Assembly (NCBI GenBank): GCA_938003765.1
Contig: CALKYE010000199.1
Location: 1 to 15,574 of the forward strand
Origin: an uncultured Planctomycetia bacterium
GTDB taxonomy: Bacteria > Planctomycetota > UBA1135 > GCA-002686595
Direction: 5' to 3'
DNA length: 15,574 nucleotides
Position 1 is the stretch's first letter; each line of letters starts with the position of its first letter. A model generated the notes under the pieces. The model was not told where the DNA came from and searched no databases. It saw nothing but the letters and a program-made list of their open reading frames with translations. Of this stretch, positions 7,904 to 15,054 are shown piece after piece. The translations under genes were made by a program, and so were the position numbers.

Positions 7904-8005
7904 TCGGCGCACAGCCGCATCGTCAGGCTTGGGGTAGAGTTTTCTTGCCGCCGCGGCGGGCGAGCGCGTGGCGCCCCGGGTCGTCCGCCCCGCACGGCGC
8001 TCCGC

Positions 8006-9382
8006 ATGCGACCGCGCTCCGCTCAACTCGCCCAGGCCCTGTCCGCCGGCGCTCTGCTGGCTCTGGGGACGGGCTGCGGATCGGGGTCGGGATCGCAGAG
8101 CACTCCGGCGCCGGCCACCAACGTTCTGGTGGTGGTCCTCGACGACTGGGGCGTCGACATGTTCGCGCCCGCGGGCGTCCACCCCGACGCGCCCGCCCTG
8201 CCGGTGCTCGAGGGACTGGCGAACGAGGGCGTGTACTTCGCGCACGCGTACGCGGCCCCGACGTGTTCGCCGACGCGCTCGCAGATCCTCACCGGGCGCT
8301 ACAGCTTCCGCACGGGCATCGGCGAGCCGATTGCGCAGTGGCAGAGCGTTCCCGCGCTCGCCTTCGACGAGGTCACGCTCGCCGAGGTGCTGGAGAGCGC
8401 TGCGCCCCGCCCCGTTGCGACCAGCGCCATCGGCAAGTGGCACTTGGGTTCGCTCGCGGTGGGGGACGCTGACCATCCCAACCTGCAGGGCTTCGACTGG
8501 TTCGAAGGCACCCTGGGGAACCTGTTCTTCGGGCAGCGCTACGACGACTACACCAAGGTCACCAACGGGGTGTCGCAGACGAGCACGGTGTACGCGACGA
8601 CCGAGCAGGTCGACGACGCGCTCGAGCGCATCGCCGCGATGCCGCAGCCCTGGCTGATGTGCCTGGCCTTCAACGCGCCGCACCAGCCGTTCCACGCGCC
8701 GCCCGCGTCGCTGCACAGCTACGCGCTGTCCGGCGATCCCAACGCGACGCCGAACGCGCACTACAAGGCCGCGATGGAGGCGCTCGACACCGAGCTGGGG
8801 CGCTTGCTCGACTCGATGCCGGCCGCGGTGCGCGCCAACACGACGATCCTCGTCATCGGCGACAACGGAACTCCCAACGAGGCCGTGACTCCGCCCGCGG
8901 TCGACGGGCAGAACAAGGGTTCGTTGTTCGAGGGCGGAGTGCGCGTGCCGCTGATCGTGGCGGGCAAGCACGTCGCGCAACCGGGGCGCACGAGCGACGC
9001 GCTCGTTCACTCGGTCGATCTGTTCGCGACGGTCGCCGAGCTGTTCGACACCGACTTCCGCGCCGGAGTCGGCGACGCGCGCCCGATCGACTCCGTGAGC
9101 TTCGCCGAGCTGCTCCGCGACCCGTCCGCGCCGCCGACCCGCGCGGACCTGTTCCACGAACGCTTCTCACCCAACGGTCCGGGGCCCTACGTGGGGCGCG
9201 GGTGGATGCTCCGCAACGAGCGCTGGAAGCTGATCCGGCGCGAGGGGCAGGCCGACATGTTCTACGACATGCAGGGACTGGACCTCGAAGGTCCGGCGCT
9301 CGACTTGGGCGCGCTCGACTTCGAGCAGCAGGCGGCCTACGACGCGCTGGTGATGCGGCTCGCAGCGGTTCTCGGCAGTTGA
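8006..9382 (+). CDS. Cys-type sulfatase, probable lipoprotein, tandem paralogue
   Basis: A 458-residue sulfatase with the same architecture as its upstream neighbour. Its N-terminus ends in LLALGTGCGSGSGS, a plausible lipobox with lipidated Cys24; Gly at -3 is non-canonical, so ordinary export is possible. The Ser/Gly/Pro-rich linker is typical of lipoproteins. Motifs: LDDWG (Asp46/Asp47), CSPTRSQILTGR (formylglycine Cys87, Arg91), AIGKWHLG (Lys144, His146), APHQPFH (His226), IGDNGT (Asp286, Asn287) and NKGSLFEGGVRVP (Lys304). The pair shares distinctive stretches (YATTEQVDDA, FHAPPA, LHSY, LSG), pointing to local duplication followed by divergence in cellular location. The gap to the first sulfatase is 102 bp and includes a GGGTAGAGTT patch that could be a separate -10. 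The maturase (formylglycine-generating enzyme or anSME) is not in the window. Substrate unknown. Confidence 0.95.
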   Translation: MRPRSAQLAQALSAGALLALGTGCGSGSGSQSTPAPATNVLVVVLDDWGVDMFAPAGVHPDAPALPVLEGLANEGVYFAHAYAAPTCSPTRSQILTGRYSFRTGIGEPIAQWQSVPALAFDEVTLAEVLESAAPRPVATSAIGKWHLGSLAVGDADHPNLQGFDWFEGTLGNLFFGQRYDDYTKVTNGVSQTSTVYATTEQVDDALERIAAMPQPWLMCLAFNAPHQPFHAPPASLHSYALSGDPNATPNAHYKAAMEALDTELGRLLDSMPAAVRANTTILVIGDNGTPNEAVTPPAVDGQNKGSLFEGGVRVPLIVAGKHVAQPGRTSDALVHSVDLFATVAELFDTDFRAGVGDARPIDSVSFAELLRDPSAPPTRADLFHERFSPNGPGPYVGRGWMLRNERWKLIRREGQADMFYDMQGLDLEGPALDLGALDFEQQAAYDALVMRLAAVLGS

Positions 9383-9394
9383 GGCCGCGCGCGC

Positions 9395-10927
9395 TCAGCG
9401 CTCGAGCGCAATCTCGCGCAGCGTGAGCACCGCGCAGCGGCGCAGGTCCTTCAAGTAGGCGTAGTCGTCGGCGACGAGGCGCACAGTCAACGCGGAGCGC
9501 GTGCGCAGCTCGCTCGGGAGCTCGAAGCGCACGTCGAGCGGGTCGCCCGTCCCCAGCTCGAGTTCGCCGAGCACGTGCTCGTCCGCTTCGACGCGCAGGC
9601 GCGCTCCGGTCAGTTCCGCGCGTCCGAGGCGTTCCGCTCGCAGTCGCACGGCCGCCGCGTCGCGCACCGCCAGCACGCACGAGAAGTACGGCGCGACGGC
9701 CCCGTTCCTCTCGATCCCCGCGTGGATCTGGTGCAGCGGCGCGCGCTCGTCGAGCGGAAGCGCGATCGAAGGCGAGAGCTCAGCCAGTCGCCGCGAGTGG
9801 AACTGCCCGAGCGCTTCGGGCGTCGCCTCGGCCGCGCCGGCCGTGTGGATCTCGCGCAGGCGCTGCGCGTGCTCCTCGACCGGCCTGAGCTCGAGCGCCG
9901 AGAGCATTCCGCGCGTCTGGATCGCGCCGTAGAGCACGCTCGCGACCGCGCGATGGCCTTCGACGGACCAGTGCGGATCGATCTCCGAGATCCGATTGGG
10001 AAGCTGTGTCGCGAAGTCGTCGCTCAGGAACACCACACCGCGCTCGTCGCGGCCGCGGGCCAGGTGCTCGGCGGCGACGCACAGCGACCCGGTCCAGTTG
10101 AACAGGCTCAAGTACTCGCCGTCGGCCGCGCGCACGGCGCTCTCGAGCTGATCGAGGTCCGCGCGGGCCTGTGCGAAGCGCTCGCGCGACTCGTGATCGA
10201 GTCCCTCGCCGAGCATCCCGTAGCGCTTCGCGCCCAGCCGGACGGCGAGCTCGCCGCTGGTGAGCACGTTGGCGCGTTCGCGGTGTTGCGCGCTGAAGTT
10301 CGCCATGCCTCCGAAGCCGCGCACGTCGGCGGTGTCGTCCAGGTCGTTGAAGACCAGCACGTGCACGACGAGGTCGGGCTGCAGCCAGCTCAGCGAGCGG
10401 CGCAGGAAGGCGCACTCGGCGCGGATGTTCCAGCTCGAGATGCCGACGTGCAGCACCTCGATCTCGCGTCCGGCTGCGCTGCCGGCCCGCAGCAGGGTCT
10501 CGAGCTGCGCGCCCGCGCGTTCGGGCCATTCGACGCCTGCGCCGTGCACGAACGAGTCGCCCAGCAGCACGACGCGCACCACGCCCTTCGGCTTGGGGGT
10601 CTGGAAGTCCTTCTCGCTCAGCCCGAAGCGGTTCGAGTGCGCCGCGTGATCGCCGGACAAGTTGGACTGGAGCACCCGCACGACGTCGGAGTCGGGGTGC
10701 GAGTCCCAGCTCGCCCGCGTGGTCGGGTCGAAGCGTCCGCCGGCCAGCGCGTTCGCGGGCTCATCGTCTCCGTCGGCGACCGTGTGCGCTCGAGCGCTCA
10801 AGCGCCGCACCTCTCGCGCGAGCACGAGCGTCGCGCCGATCAGGCCCAGTGCGAGCGCGCTCGCGAGCACTGCCGTCGCGCGCCAGCGGGACCGCGCCGC
10901 GCGGAGGGAGTCGTCTGCGTTGGCCAT
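9395..10927 (-). CDS. Membrane-anchored SGNH/GDSL-family hydrolase
   Basis: A 510-residue protein with a short cytoplasmic N-terminus and one membrane helix at about residues 18-37 (AVLASALALGLIGATLVLAR), placing the rest outside the membrane. The SGNH blocks are visible: block I VVLLGDSFVHGAGV with nucleophile Ser125, block II Gly162 (HVGISSWN), block III-like VFNDLDD with Asn194, and block V DPHWSVEGHRAV with Asp317 and His319. This supports an esterase or acyl-hydrolase such as a carbohydrate O-acetylesterase. Residues from about 370 to the end form an extra beta-rich region (for example RVEADEHVLGELELGTG) that may bind substrate. The gene ends 12 bp from the stop of the second sulfatase, convergently, so it is not in their operon. 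A role in polysaccharide de-acylation beside the sulfatases is plausible but inferred. Confidence 0.85.
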   Translation of the reverse strand: MANADDSLRAARSRWRATAVLASALALGLIGATLVLAREVRRLSARAHTVADGDDEPANALAGGRFDPTTRASWDSHPDSDVVRVLQSNLSGDHAAHSNRFGLSEKDFQTPKPKGVVRVVLLGDSFVHGAGVEWPERAGAQLETLLRAGSAAGREIEVLHVGISSWNIRAECAFLRRSLSWLQPDLVVHVLVFNDLDDTADVRGFGGMANFSAQHRERANVLTSGELAVRLGAKRYGMLGEGLDHESRERFAQARADLDQLESAVRAADGEYLSLFNWTGSLCVAAEHLARGRDERGVVFLSDDFATQLPNRISEIDPHWSVEGHRAVASVLYGAIQTRGMLSALELRPVEEHAQRLREIHTAGAAEATPEALGQFHSRRLAELSPSIALPLDERAPLHQIHAGIERNGAVAPYFSCVLAVRDAAAVRLRAERLGRAELTGARLRVEADEHVLGELELGTGDPLDVRFELPSELRTRSALTVRLVADDYAYLKDLRRCAVLTLREIALER

Positions 10928-11013
10928 GCGTCAGGCGCGCTCGCTGCGTCGATCACTCGCGTCCGTTGGACGCGCAAGCGACGCGCTGAACCCGTATCCT
11001 ACGCCGACGCCTC

Positions 11014-11274
11014 GTGTGCTGCATGTTCGGATGTCTGGGCTCGCTGCTCTCGCGCGCCGTGCTCGTCGTGATGTACCTCAACGGGTACCTGTCCGCGGCG
11101 TACGAGAGCGCGATCTGGCCGCTGCTCGGTTTCGTGTTCCTGCCGCTGACGACGATCTTCTACGCCTGGACGATCAACTCGCACGGCGCGGTCGAGGGGC
11201 TCTACACGGTCGGGCTCACGCTGGCGGTGCTGGCCGACCTGGGCGTGCTGTCGGGCGCGCGCGACTCGGAGTGA
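11014..11274 (+). CDS. Small conserved-looking membrane protein (MCC... N-terminus)
   Basis: An 86-residue hydrophobic protein read from GTG at 11014 (an ATG at 11023 would give 83 residues). It has a Cys-rich start (MCCMFGCLGSLLSRAV) and three membrane-like segments at about 10-30 (LLSRAVLVVMYLNGYLSAAY), 35-52 (WPLLGFVFLPLTTIFYAW) and 60-80 (VEGLYTVGLTLAVLADLGV). The WPLLGFVFLPLTT centre resembles a small multi-span family I have seen in actinobacteria and others, where a short MCC-type start, an FxPLLG..FLPWT core and a C-terminal LxLDL segment recur; this is memory, not a search. It diverges from the SGNH hydrolase (86 bp between starts) and converges with the DUF4920 lipoprotein. No function is known to me. 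Confidence 0.7.
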   Translation: MCCMFGCLGSLLSRAVLVVMYLNGYLSAAYESAIWPLLGFVFLPLTTIFYAWTINSHGAVEGLYTVGLTLAVLADLGVLSGARDSE

Positions 11275-11276
11275 CG

Positions 11277-11299
11277 CGCGCCGCGACCGCTCGCGCGCG
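11277..11299. terminator. GC-rich hairpin between convergent genes
   Basis: A stem of nine G-C/A-T pairs with one bulged C and a CCGC loop lies in the 27 bp between the stops of the small membrane protein (plus) and the DUF4920 lipoprotein (minus). It has no T-tract on either side, so it may act as a bidirectional barrier or be incidental in GC-rich DNA. Confidence 0.3.
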
Positions 11300-11301
11300 G
11301 A

Positions 11302-11784
11302 CTACTTCTTGGCGTCCGTGAACTCGACGCCCGAAGCCACGAGCGTCAATTCCTTGACCGGCTCGGTGATCTTCGCGGCCTCTTCGTGGCGTCCGGCGTC
11401 CTCGAGGTAGTGCTTGGCGTCGGCGACCGAGATCTCCTTGACCGCGAACGCGCCCTCGACGCGCACCGGACGGCCTTCGCAGTCCTTGGGCACGAAGAAG
11501 CCGTAGTTCTCGAACGTCACGCGCATCTTGCGCTCGCCGTCGCTCATCACCATCCAGCAGCCCTTGACCTTGCAGACCGAGCTGACGACGCCCTCGAGCA
11601 TCACGCGCTGTCCGTTGTACTTGGCGGGCGCGGCCATCAGGCTCGCGGCGGCGATCGGCTTCCCGCTGGGCAGCGCCTTGCCGTAGACCTCGCCGGTGGA
11701 GGCCACGGCGTCGTTGCGCGTGGAGGAGCAGGCGGCGGCGAAGATCAGCAGCGCGGCGGCTGCGACGTGGGGCAGGTGCTTCAT
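11302..11784 (-). CDS. DUF4920-type lipoprotein
   Basis: A 160-residue exported protein. The N-terminus MKHLPHVAAAALLIFAAACS is a lipoprotein signal with the lipidated Cys at 19. After a short linker, residues about 45-155 form a small beta-barrel-like domain: YNGQRVMLEGVVSSVCKVKG, then CWMVMSDG, MRVTFENYGFFVP, VRVEGAFAVKEIS and AKITEPVKELTLVASGVEF. The Cys71-(4)-Cys76 pair (CKVKGC followed by WM) and the FF(V)P and GxFxVKE elements match the DUF4920 family as I remember it, an OB-fold-like periplasmic lipoprotein of unknown role. The ATG at 11784 is chosen because the signal starts there; upstream in-frame sequence to 11982 overlaps the peroxiredoxin start and looks non-coding. It is transcribed divergently from the peroxiredoxin (166 bp between starts), which hints at shared redox-related regulation, unproven. 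Confidence 0.85.
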   Translation of the reverse strand: MKHLPHVAAAALLIFAAACSSTRNDAVASTGEVYGKALPSGKPIAAASLMAAPAKYNGQRVMLEGVVSSVCKVKGCWMVMSDGERKMRVTFENYGFFVPKDCEGRPVRVEGAFAVKEISVADAKHYLEDAGRHEEAAKITEPVKELTLVASGVEFTDAKK

Positions 11785-11938
11785 GGGGGGTGGCTCGCTG
11801 AATTCGTGAATGGAGAGGGCGGAGGCGCAGTGTAGCGCCGGCGCGGAATCGATTGACGCGCGTCGAGGCCGCGCCAGACTCGTTCGAGTTCGCGTCCCCG
11901 CGGCGGGGAAGCGACGCGCGCTCGAGCAGCGCGAGAAA

Positions 11939-11945
11939 CGAGGAG
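11939..11945 (+). promoter_or_regulatory. Shine-Dalgarno site of the peroxiredoxin
   Basis: CGAGGAG lies five bases before the ATG at 11951. It decides the start of the 215-residue peroxiredoxin over upstream in-frame codons and is one of only two convincing ribosome-binding sites in the window. Confidence 0.6.
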
Positions 11946-11950
11946 CACAC

Positions 11951-12598
11951 ATGACCGAATCGACCAACGGCATTCCGCGCATCGGCGATCAGGCGCCCGA
12001 CTTCAAGGCCAACACGACCCAGGGTGAGTTGACGTTCAGTGACTGGGCCAGCGGCAAGTGGGTGATCCTGTTCAGTCACCCCGCAGACTTCACGCCGGTG
12101 TGCTCGACCGAGCTCACCGAGTTCGCGCGGCGCTCGAAGGAGTTCGAGGCGCTCGACACCAGGCTCATCGGGCTGTCGATCGACTCGATCCACAGCCACA
12201 TGGCCTGGCGCGAGAACTTGAAGGCGATCTACGACGTCGAGATCAACTACCCGATGATCGCCGACATCGACATGCGCGTTTCGAAGCTCTACGGCATGTT
12301 GCACGAGAACACGTCGGCCACGGCGACGGTGCGCGCGGTGTTCCTGATCGACCCCAAGCGCGTCGTGCGCGCGCTCGTGTACTACCCGATGAACGTCGGG
12401 CGCAACATCGACGAGGTGAAGCGCTTGTTGCAGGGCTTGCAGACCGCGGACAAGCACTCCTGCGCGTGTCCAGTGAACTGGAAGCCGGGTGACGACGTGA
12501 TCGTGCCGCCGCCGAAGAACGAGAAGGAGCTCGCGGAGCGCGACTCGCACAAGGAGTACAAGAAGCGCGACTTCTACATCCGCACCAAGTCGCTGTAG
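11951..12598 (+). CDS. Peroxiredoxin, Prx6 (1-Cys) family
   Basis: A 215-residue thioredoxin-fold peroxidase that reduces hydrogen and organic peroxides. The peroxidatic site reads SHPADFTPVCSTEL with Cys51 and Thr48; the catalytic Arg is Arg128 (TATVRAVFLID). Other Prx6 features are IGLSIDSIHSHMAWREN, YGMLHENTSATATVR and the long C-terminal extension ACPVNWKPGDDVIVPPPKN. The C-terminus carries Cys171 and Cys173 (SCACP), which could act as resolving thiols, so the enzyme may not be strictly 1-Cys. The last 20 residues are highly charged. Length is typical. Within the gene a 12-bp direct repeat (12246-12257 and 12381-12392) encodes two YPM stretches. The gene is divergent from a DUF4920 lipoprotein and ends just before a strong hairpin. 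A truncated second copy lies 3 kb downstream. Confidence 0.96.
   Translation: MTESTNGIPRIGDQAPDFKANTTQGELTFSDWASGKWVILFSHPADFTPVCSTELTEFARRSKEFEALDTRLIGLSIDSIHSHMAWRENLKAIYDVEINYPMIADIDMRVSKLYGMLHENTSATATVRAVFLIDPKRVVRALVYYPMNVGRNIDEVKRLLQGLQTADKHSCACPVNWKPGDDVIVPPPKNEKELAERDSHKEYKKRDFYIRTKSL
12246..12257 (+). repeat. 12-bp direct repeat, copy 1, inside peroxiredoxin gene
   Basis: ACTACCCGATGA occurs here and again at 12381-12392, exactly 135 bp apart and in the same codon phase (both encode part of a Tyr-Pro-Met stretch). The deletion in the degenerate copy near 15422 has its endpoints at these two sites. Confidence 0.85.
12381..12392 (+). repeat. 12-bp direct repeat, copy 2, inside peroxiredoxin gene
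   Basis: Second copy of ACTACCCGATGA. Sequence downstream of it (Asn-Val-Gly-Arg-Asn...) continues directly after the single fused repeat in the truncated copy at 15422-15433. Confidence 0.85.
12390..12533 (+). repeat. Long direct repeat, copy A (peroxiredoxin 3' part)
   Basis: These 144 bases align without gaps to 15431-15574 with about ten mismatches by hand count (about 93% identical); the last 55 bases are identical. The repeat continues beyond the right window edge, so its true length is unknown. The two copies are in the same orientation 3041 bp apart and bracket the secreted multidomain gene. Confidence 0.9.
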
Positions 12599-12610
12599 CT
12601 CGCAGCGCGT

Positions 12611-12661
12611 CAAACGACTCGAGGGCGCCGGTTCATCGCGAACCGACGCCCTCGTTGTTTG
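12611..12661. terminator. Bidirectional intrinsic-terminator-like hairpin
   Basis: An 8-bp outer stem (CGAGGGCG with CGCCCTCG), one mismatch, a 6-bp inner stem (CGGTTC with GAACCG) and a 5-base loop ATCGC, followed by TTGTTTG; CAAAC on the left can also pair with GTTTG on the right. It sits between the convergent peroxiredoxin (stop 12598) and secreted protein (stop 12706), and the T-rich flank appears on both strands, so it can serve both genes. Confidence 0.8.
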
Positions 12662-12705
12662 ACCGGGAGCGCGCTGGGGTCAGCGCGTCCCGGGTCAGAG
12701 GCTCA

Positions 12706-14775
12706 TCAAGGCTGGACGGTCATCTCGAGCGCGTCCGACAGGTTGGTCGTCTTCGGGCTCGGCGGATCGCGGTACCAGGTCTGGACGTAGATCGAGTCAC
12801 CAGCCGAGAACGGGTTGCCCAGCGAGCCGGGGTTGTTCGTCTGGAAGGTGTCCCAGTTGACCGACAGCGTTCCGTCGCAAGCGCCGAACGTGCCGCCCGA
12901 GTTGCCCGAGGGCGTGCGCTGGGTCGGCGCCTTGACGCACAGGAAGCTGGTGCTCGCACCCCACGGATTGGGCGAGAAGCCGCCGTTGTCGACGCCGTAG
13001 AAGAACAGGCCAAGCTTCTGGCCTTCGAGGCCAGTGCAGGTGATCACGCAACCGGCGTTGTTGGCGAGGTTGGGCTGAGTCGTCGCGCTCATCGCCGGGA
13101 TGCAGCTGTTGGTCGACGTTCCCGCCGTGCAGTACGAGACCGGGCTGGTCGGCGCCGAGGGCACGAATGTCGCCCCCGACATATTGCCGTCGCCCGTAAA
13201 GGGCGAGGGGAGCGTTCCGACCTGCGCGCCGGTGGCGACGTCGAACACGTAGAAGTTCGCCTGCGTCGTGTTCGGGCCGTCGGAGACGTAGTAGGCGAGG
13301 CCGTTGTGCACCGCCAGGCCGTCGATGTCGGTCTCACCGGCCGGGTAGGGCGCGAGATACGTCACGGTGTTGCCGACGAGGTCGATCTCGTACAGGCCGC
13401 GACCGAAGTTGGGCAACATGGGGGTACTCGTGAGTCCGTAGAACCGACCCGTGGTGGCGTCGTGATCGATGCCGCCGAAATCGAAGCCGCTCGAGTAGGC
13501 GTAGACTTGGACCGCTTCGAGCGTCACGGGATTGATCTCGTAGACGGCCTCCGTGGTGAAGTTGCGAGTGCCATAGAGCTTGCCGTTGGAGAAGCTCAGC
13601 GAAACGCAACCGAGCCCCGCGCCGTTGAGCGTGATCCCGCCCAGGTTGGTCGGAACCAACGGGTTCGCGTACGGCGACGAGTACAGCGTGGCGCCGTTGA
13701 TCCAGTACAGGGTGTTGGTGGCTGAGTCGTACGCCATCCCCCACGGCTTCTCGGAGGCGACCGACGTCGAGTGGATCGGCAGAGCCGCGCCGTTGTTCGG
13801 GTCGATGGCGTAGATCGTGGCGACACCCCCCTGACTGTTGCCGACGATGAGCGCGGGCCTCAGAACGGTCGGCGGCGGCCCGAGGTCGGTGAAGGTGAAG
13901 GGCGCCGCCCAGGGCCCCGGGCCGCCGGCACTCAGCGCCCGGACAGTCCACGTGTGGACGCCTGGCGCCGAGGTGTACACGAATGGGCTGCTCGTCACGG
14001 TGGTCACCACGCCATCGACGTCCACTTCGTAGCTGGTCGCGCAGTGGACTTGGCTCCAGGACAAACTCACGGTCCCGCTGGTGAACTGCGCCGAACCGGT
14101 GGCCGGCGTCGCCAGGATCGGCGCGCTGGCCGGCGCAGCAACAGGCGGCGGCGCGCCGAAGCAGATGTCGAAGCTGGTCAGGCTGCCGACGTCGCCGCTC
14201 GACCAGTCGTAGGCCCTGAGCGTCCACGTTCCCGTGGCTGCCGCGATCGAGCTCAGCGGCGTGTTGTGGATGTTGTTGACTCCCGACGGCCACCAGGTCG
14301 AGCCAACGCCGAAGAATTGTTCGTACGCCCCTGAGGCAAACGCCCCCGTTGAAACGCAGTTCGTGGGCGGGGTCTGACCGAGGCCCACGCACCGCTCCAC
14401 GATCGAGTAGTCGCCGTTCCAGTCGCAAAGGAAGATGCCGGCCGGGCCACGCACCCACAGGTTGTGCCGCGCGCCGCCGGGGTCGGTGAGCACCAACTGC
14501 AATTCAGTGACGTCGGCGTGCGTGAGGCCGATGAGCTTCACTTCAGTGACGACCGTCGCGCCCGGAGGCAGCGCCGCGACGTTCAGCGTGAAGAACGCGG
14601 GAGCGGTGGGAAGTGTCGTGGGGAAAGAACCCCCGCCGCCCGTTCCCGTTGGGGGGATCAAGCCGCCGTTCGCGACGCCGACTTCGCAGACCAGCGTCTG
14701 CGCCTGGCCGATCAGGGCGAGCGCAGTGAGCGTCGCCAACGTTCCGATAGCGCGGGAGAGGTTCGAGAATTTCAT
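12706..14775 (-). CDS. Secreted multidomain protein: P-domain-like, Fn3-like, beta-propeller, planctomycete C-terminal domain
   Basis: A 689-residue exported protein. A Sec signal (MKFSNLSRAIGTLATLTALA..., cleavage near Ala25) is followed by four parts. Residues about 60-208 resemble a proprotein-convertase P-domain (VKLIGLTHADVTELQLVLTD, HNLWVRG, GTWTLRAYDWSSGDVGSLTS, FDICFG). Residues about 215-300 look like a fibronectin-III module (LSWSQVHCATSYEVDVDG, HTWTVRAL). Residues about 305-540 carry propeller-type repeats (YAIDPNNGAAL, MAYDSATNTLYWIN, GKLYGTRN, YEINPVTLEAV, FYGLTS, LYEIDLVGNTVTYL, VFDVATGAQVG). Residues 547-689 are a Cys-containing domain (Cys549, 558, 576, 580, 613, 633) that I associate with secreted planctomycete proteins and may mediate sorting or adhesion. 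There is no protease catalytic triad. An open frame continues upstream to 15498 but the signal peptide fixes the start. Likely a surface or matrix protein. Confidence 0.9.
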   Translation of the reverse strand: MKFSNLSRAIGTLATLTALALIGQAQTLVCEVGVANGGLIPPTGTGGGGSFPTTLPTAPAFFTLNVAALPPGATVVTEVKLIGLTHADVTELQLVLTDPGGARHNLWVRGPAGIFLCDWNGDYSIVERCVGLGQTPPTNCVSTGAFASGAYEQFFGVGSTWWPSGVNNIHNTPLSSIAAATGTWTLRAYDWSSGDVGSLTSFDICFGAPPPVAAPASAPILATPATGSAQFTSGTVSLSWSQVHCATSYEVDVDGVVTTVTSSPFVYTSAPGVHTWTVRALSAGGPGPWAAPFTFTDLGPPPTVLRPALIVGNSQGGVATIYAIDPNNGAALPIHSTSVASEKPWGMAYDSATNTLYWINGATLYSSPYANPLVPTNLGGITLNGAGLGCVSLSFSNGKLYGTRNFTTEAVYEINPVTLEAVQVYAYSSGFDFGGIDHDATTGRFYGLTSTPMLPNFGRGLYEIDLVGNTVTYLAPYPAGETDIDGLAVHNGLAYYVSDGPNTTQANFYVFDVATGAQVGTLPSPFTGDGNMSGATFVPSAPTSPVSYCTAGTSTNSCIPAMSATTQPNLANNAGCVITCTGLEGQKLGLFFYGVDNGGFSPNPWGASTSFLCVKAPTQRTPSGNSGGTFGACDGTLSVNWDTFQTNNPGSLGNPFSAGDSIYVQTWYRDPPSPKTTNLSDALEMTVQP

Positions 14776-15054
14776 GGAGTCGTCGTGTGGAGATGGCCCG
14801 TGCGTGCGCGTCGGATGCGACATACCCCCGAACGCTCGAGTTGTTGCTTCGGCAGCCGCGCTCGGGTTCGCGCGGCTGACGCGAGGCCGATTTTGAGAGT
14901 AACCGGAAGCTCGCGATCTGTGGGTGGAGCGCGTTTCGCCCAACCGGACACCCGGCGCATCGCTCCCGTCGACGCGCAACAGCGCGCCGGCCAGTCTGGG
15001 CCCGAGGCGGATCCGAGCGTCGTGGACCATTCCGCACGCCGGCGCGGCTCGCGC
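14776..15054. other. Upstream region of the secreted protein; no gene seen
   Basis: About 280 bp without a convincing frame on either strand. It should contain the promoter of the minus-strand secreted gene; the minus-strand patch GGGGGTATGTCGC (about 14815-14827) is AT-richer and could include a -10 roughly 43 bases before the ATG, but no -35 is evident. The bases around 14890-14904 (minus strand GGTTACTCTCAAAATCGG) form another AT-richer island. Confidence 0.35.

Noticed and set aside
6389..9157. Very long minus-strand open frame (about 920 codons) opposite the sulfatases
   Set aside because: Antisense to two sulfatases with intact active sites; composition is His/Arg/Val-rich and typical of antisense shadows in high-GC genes.
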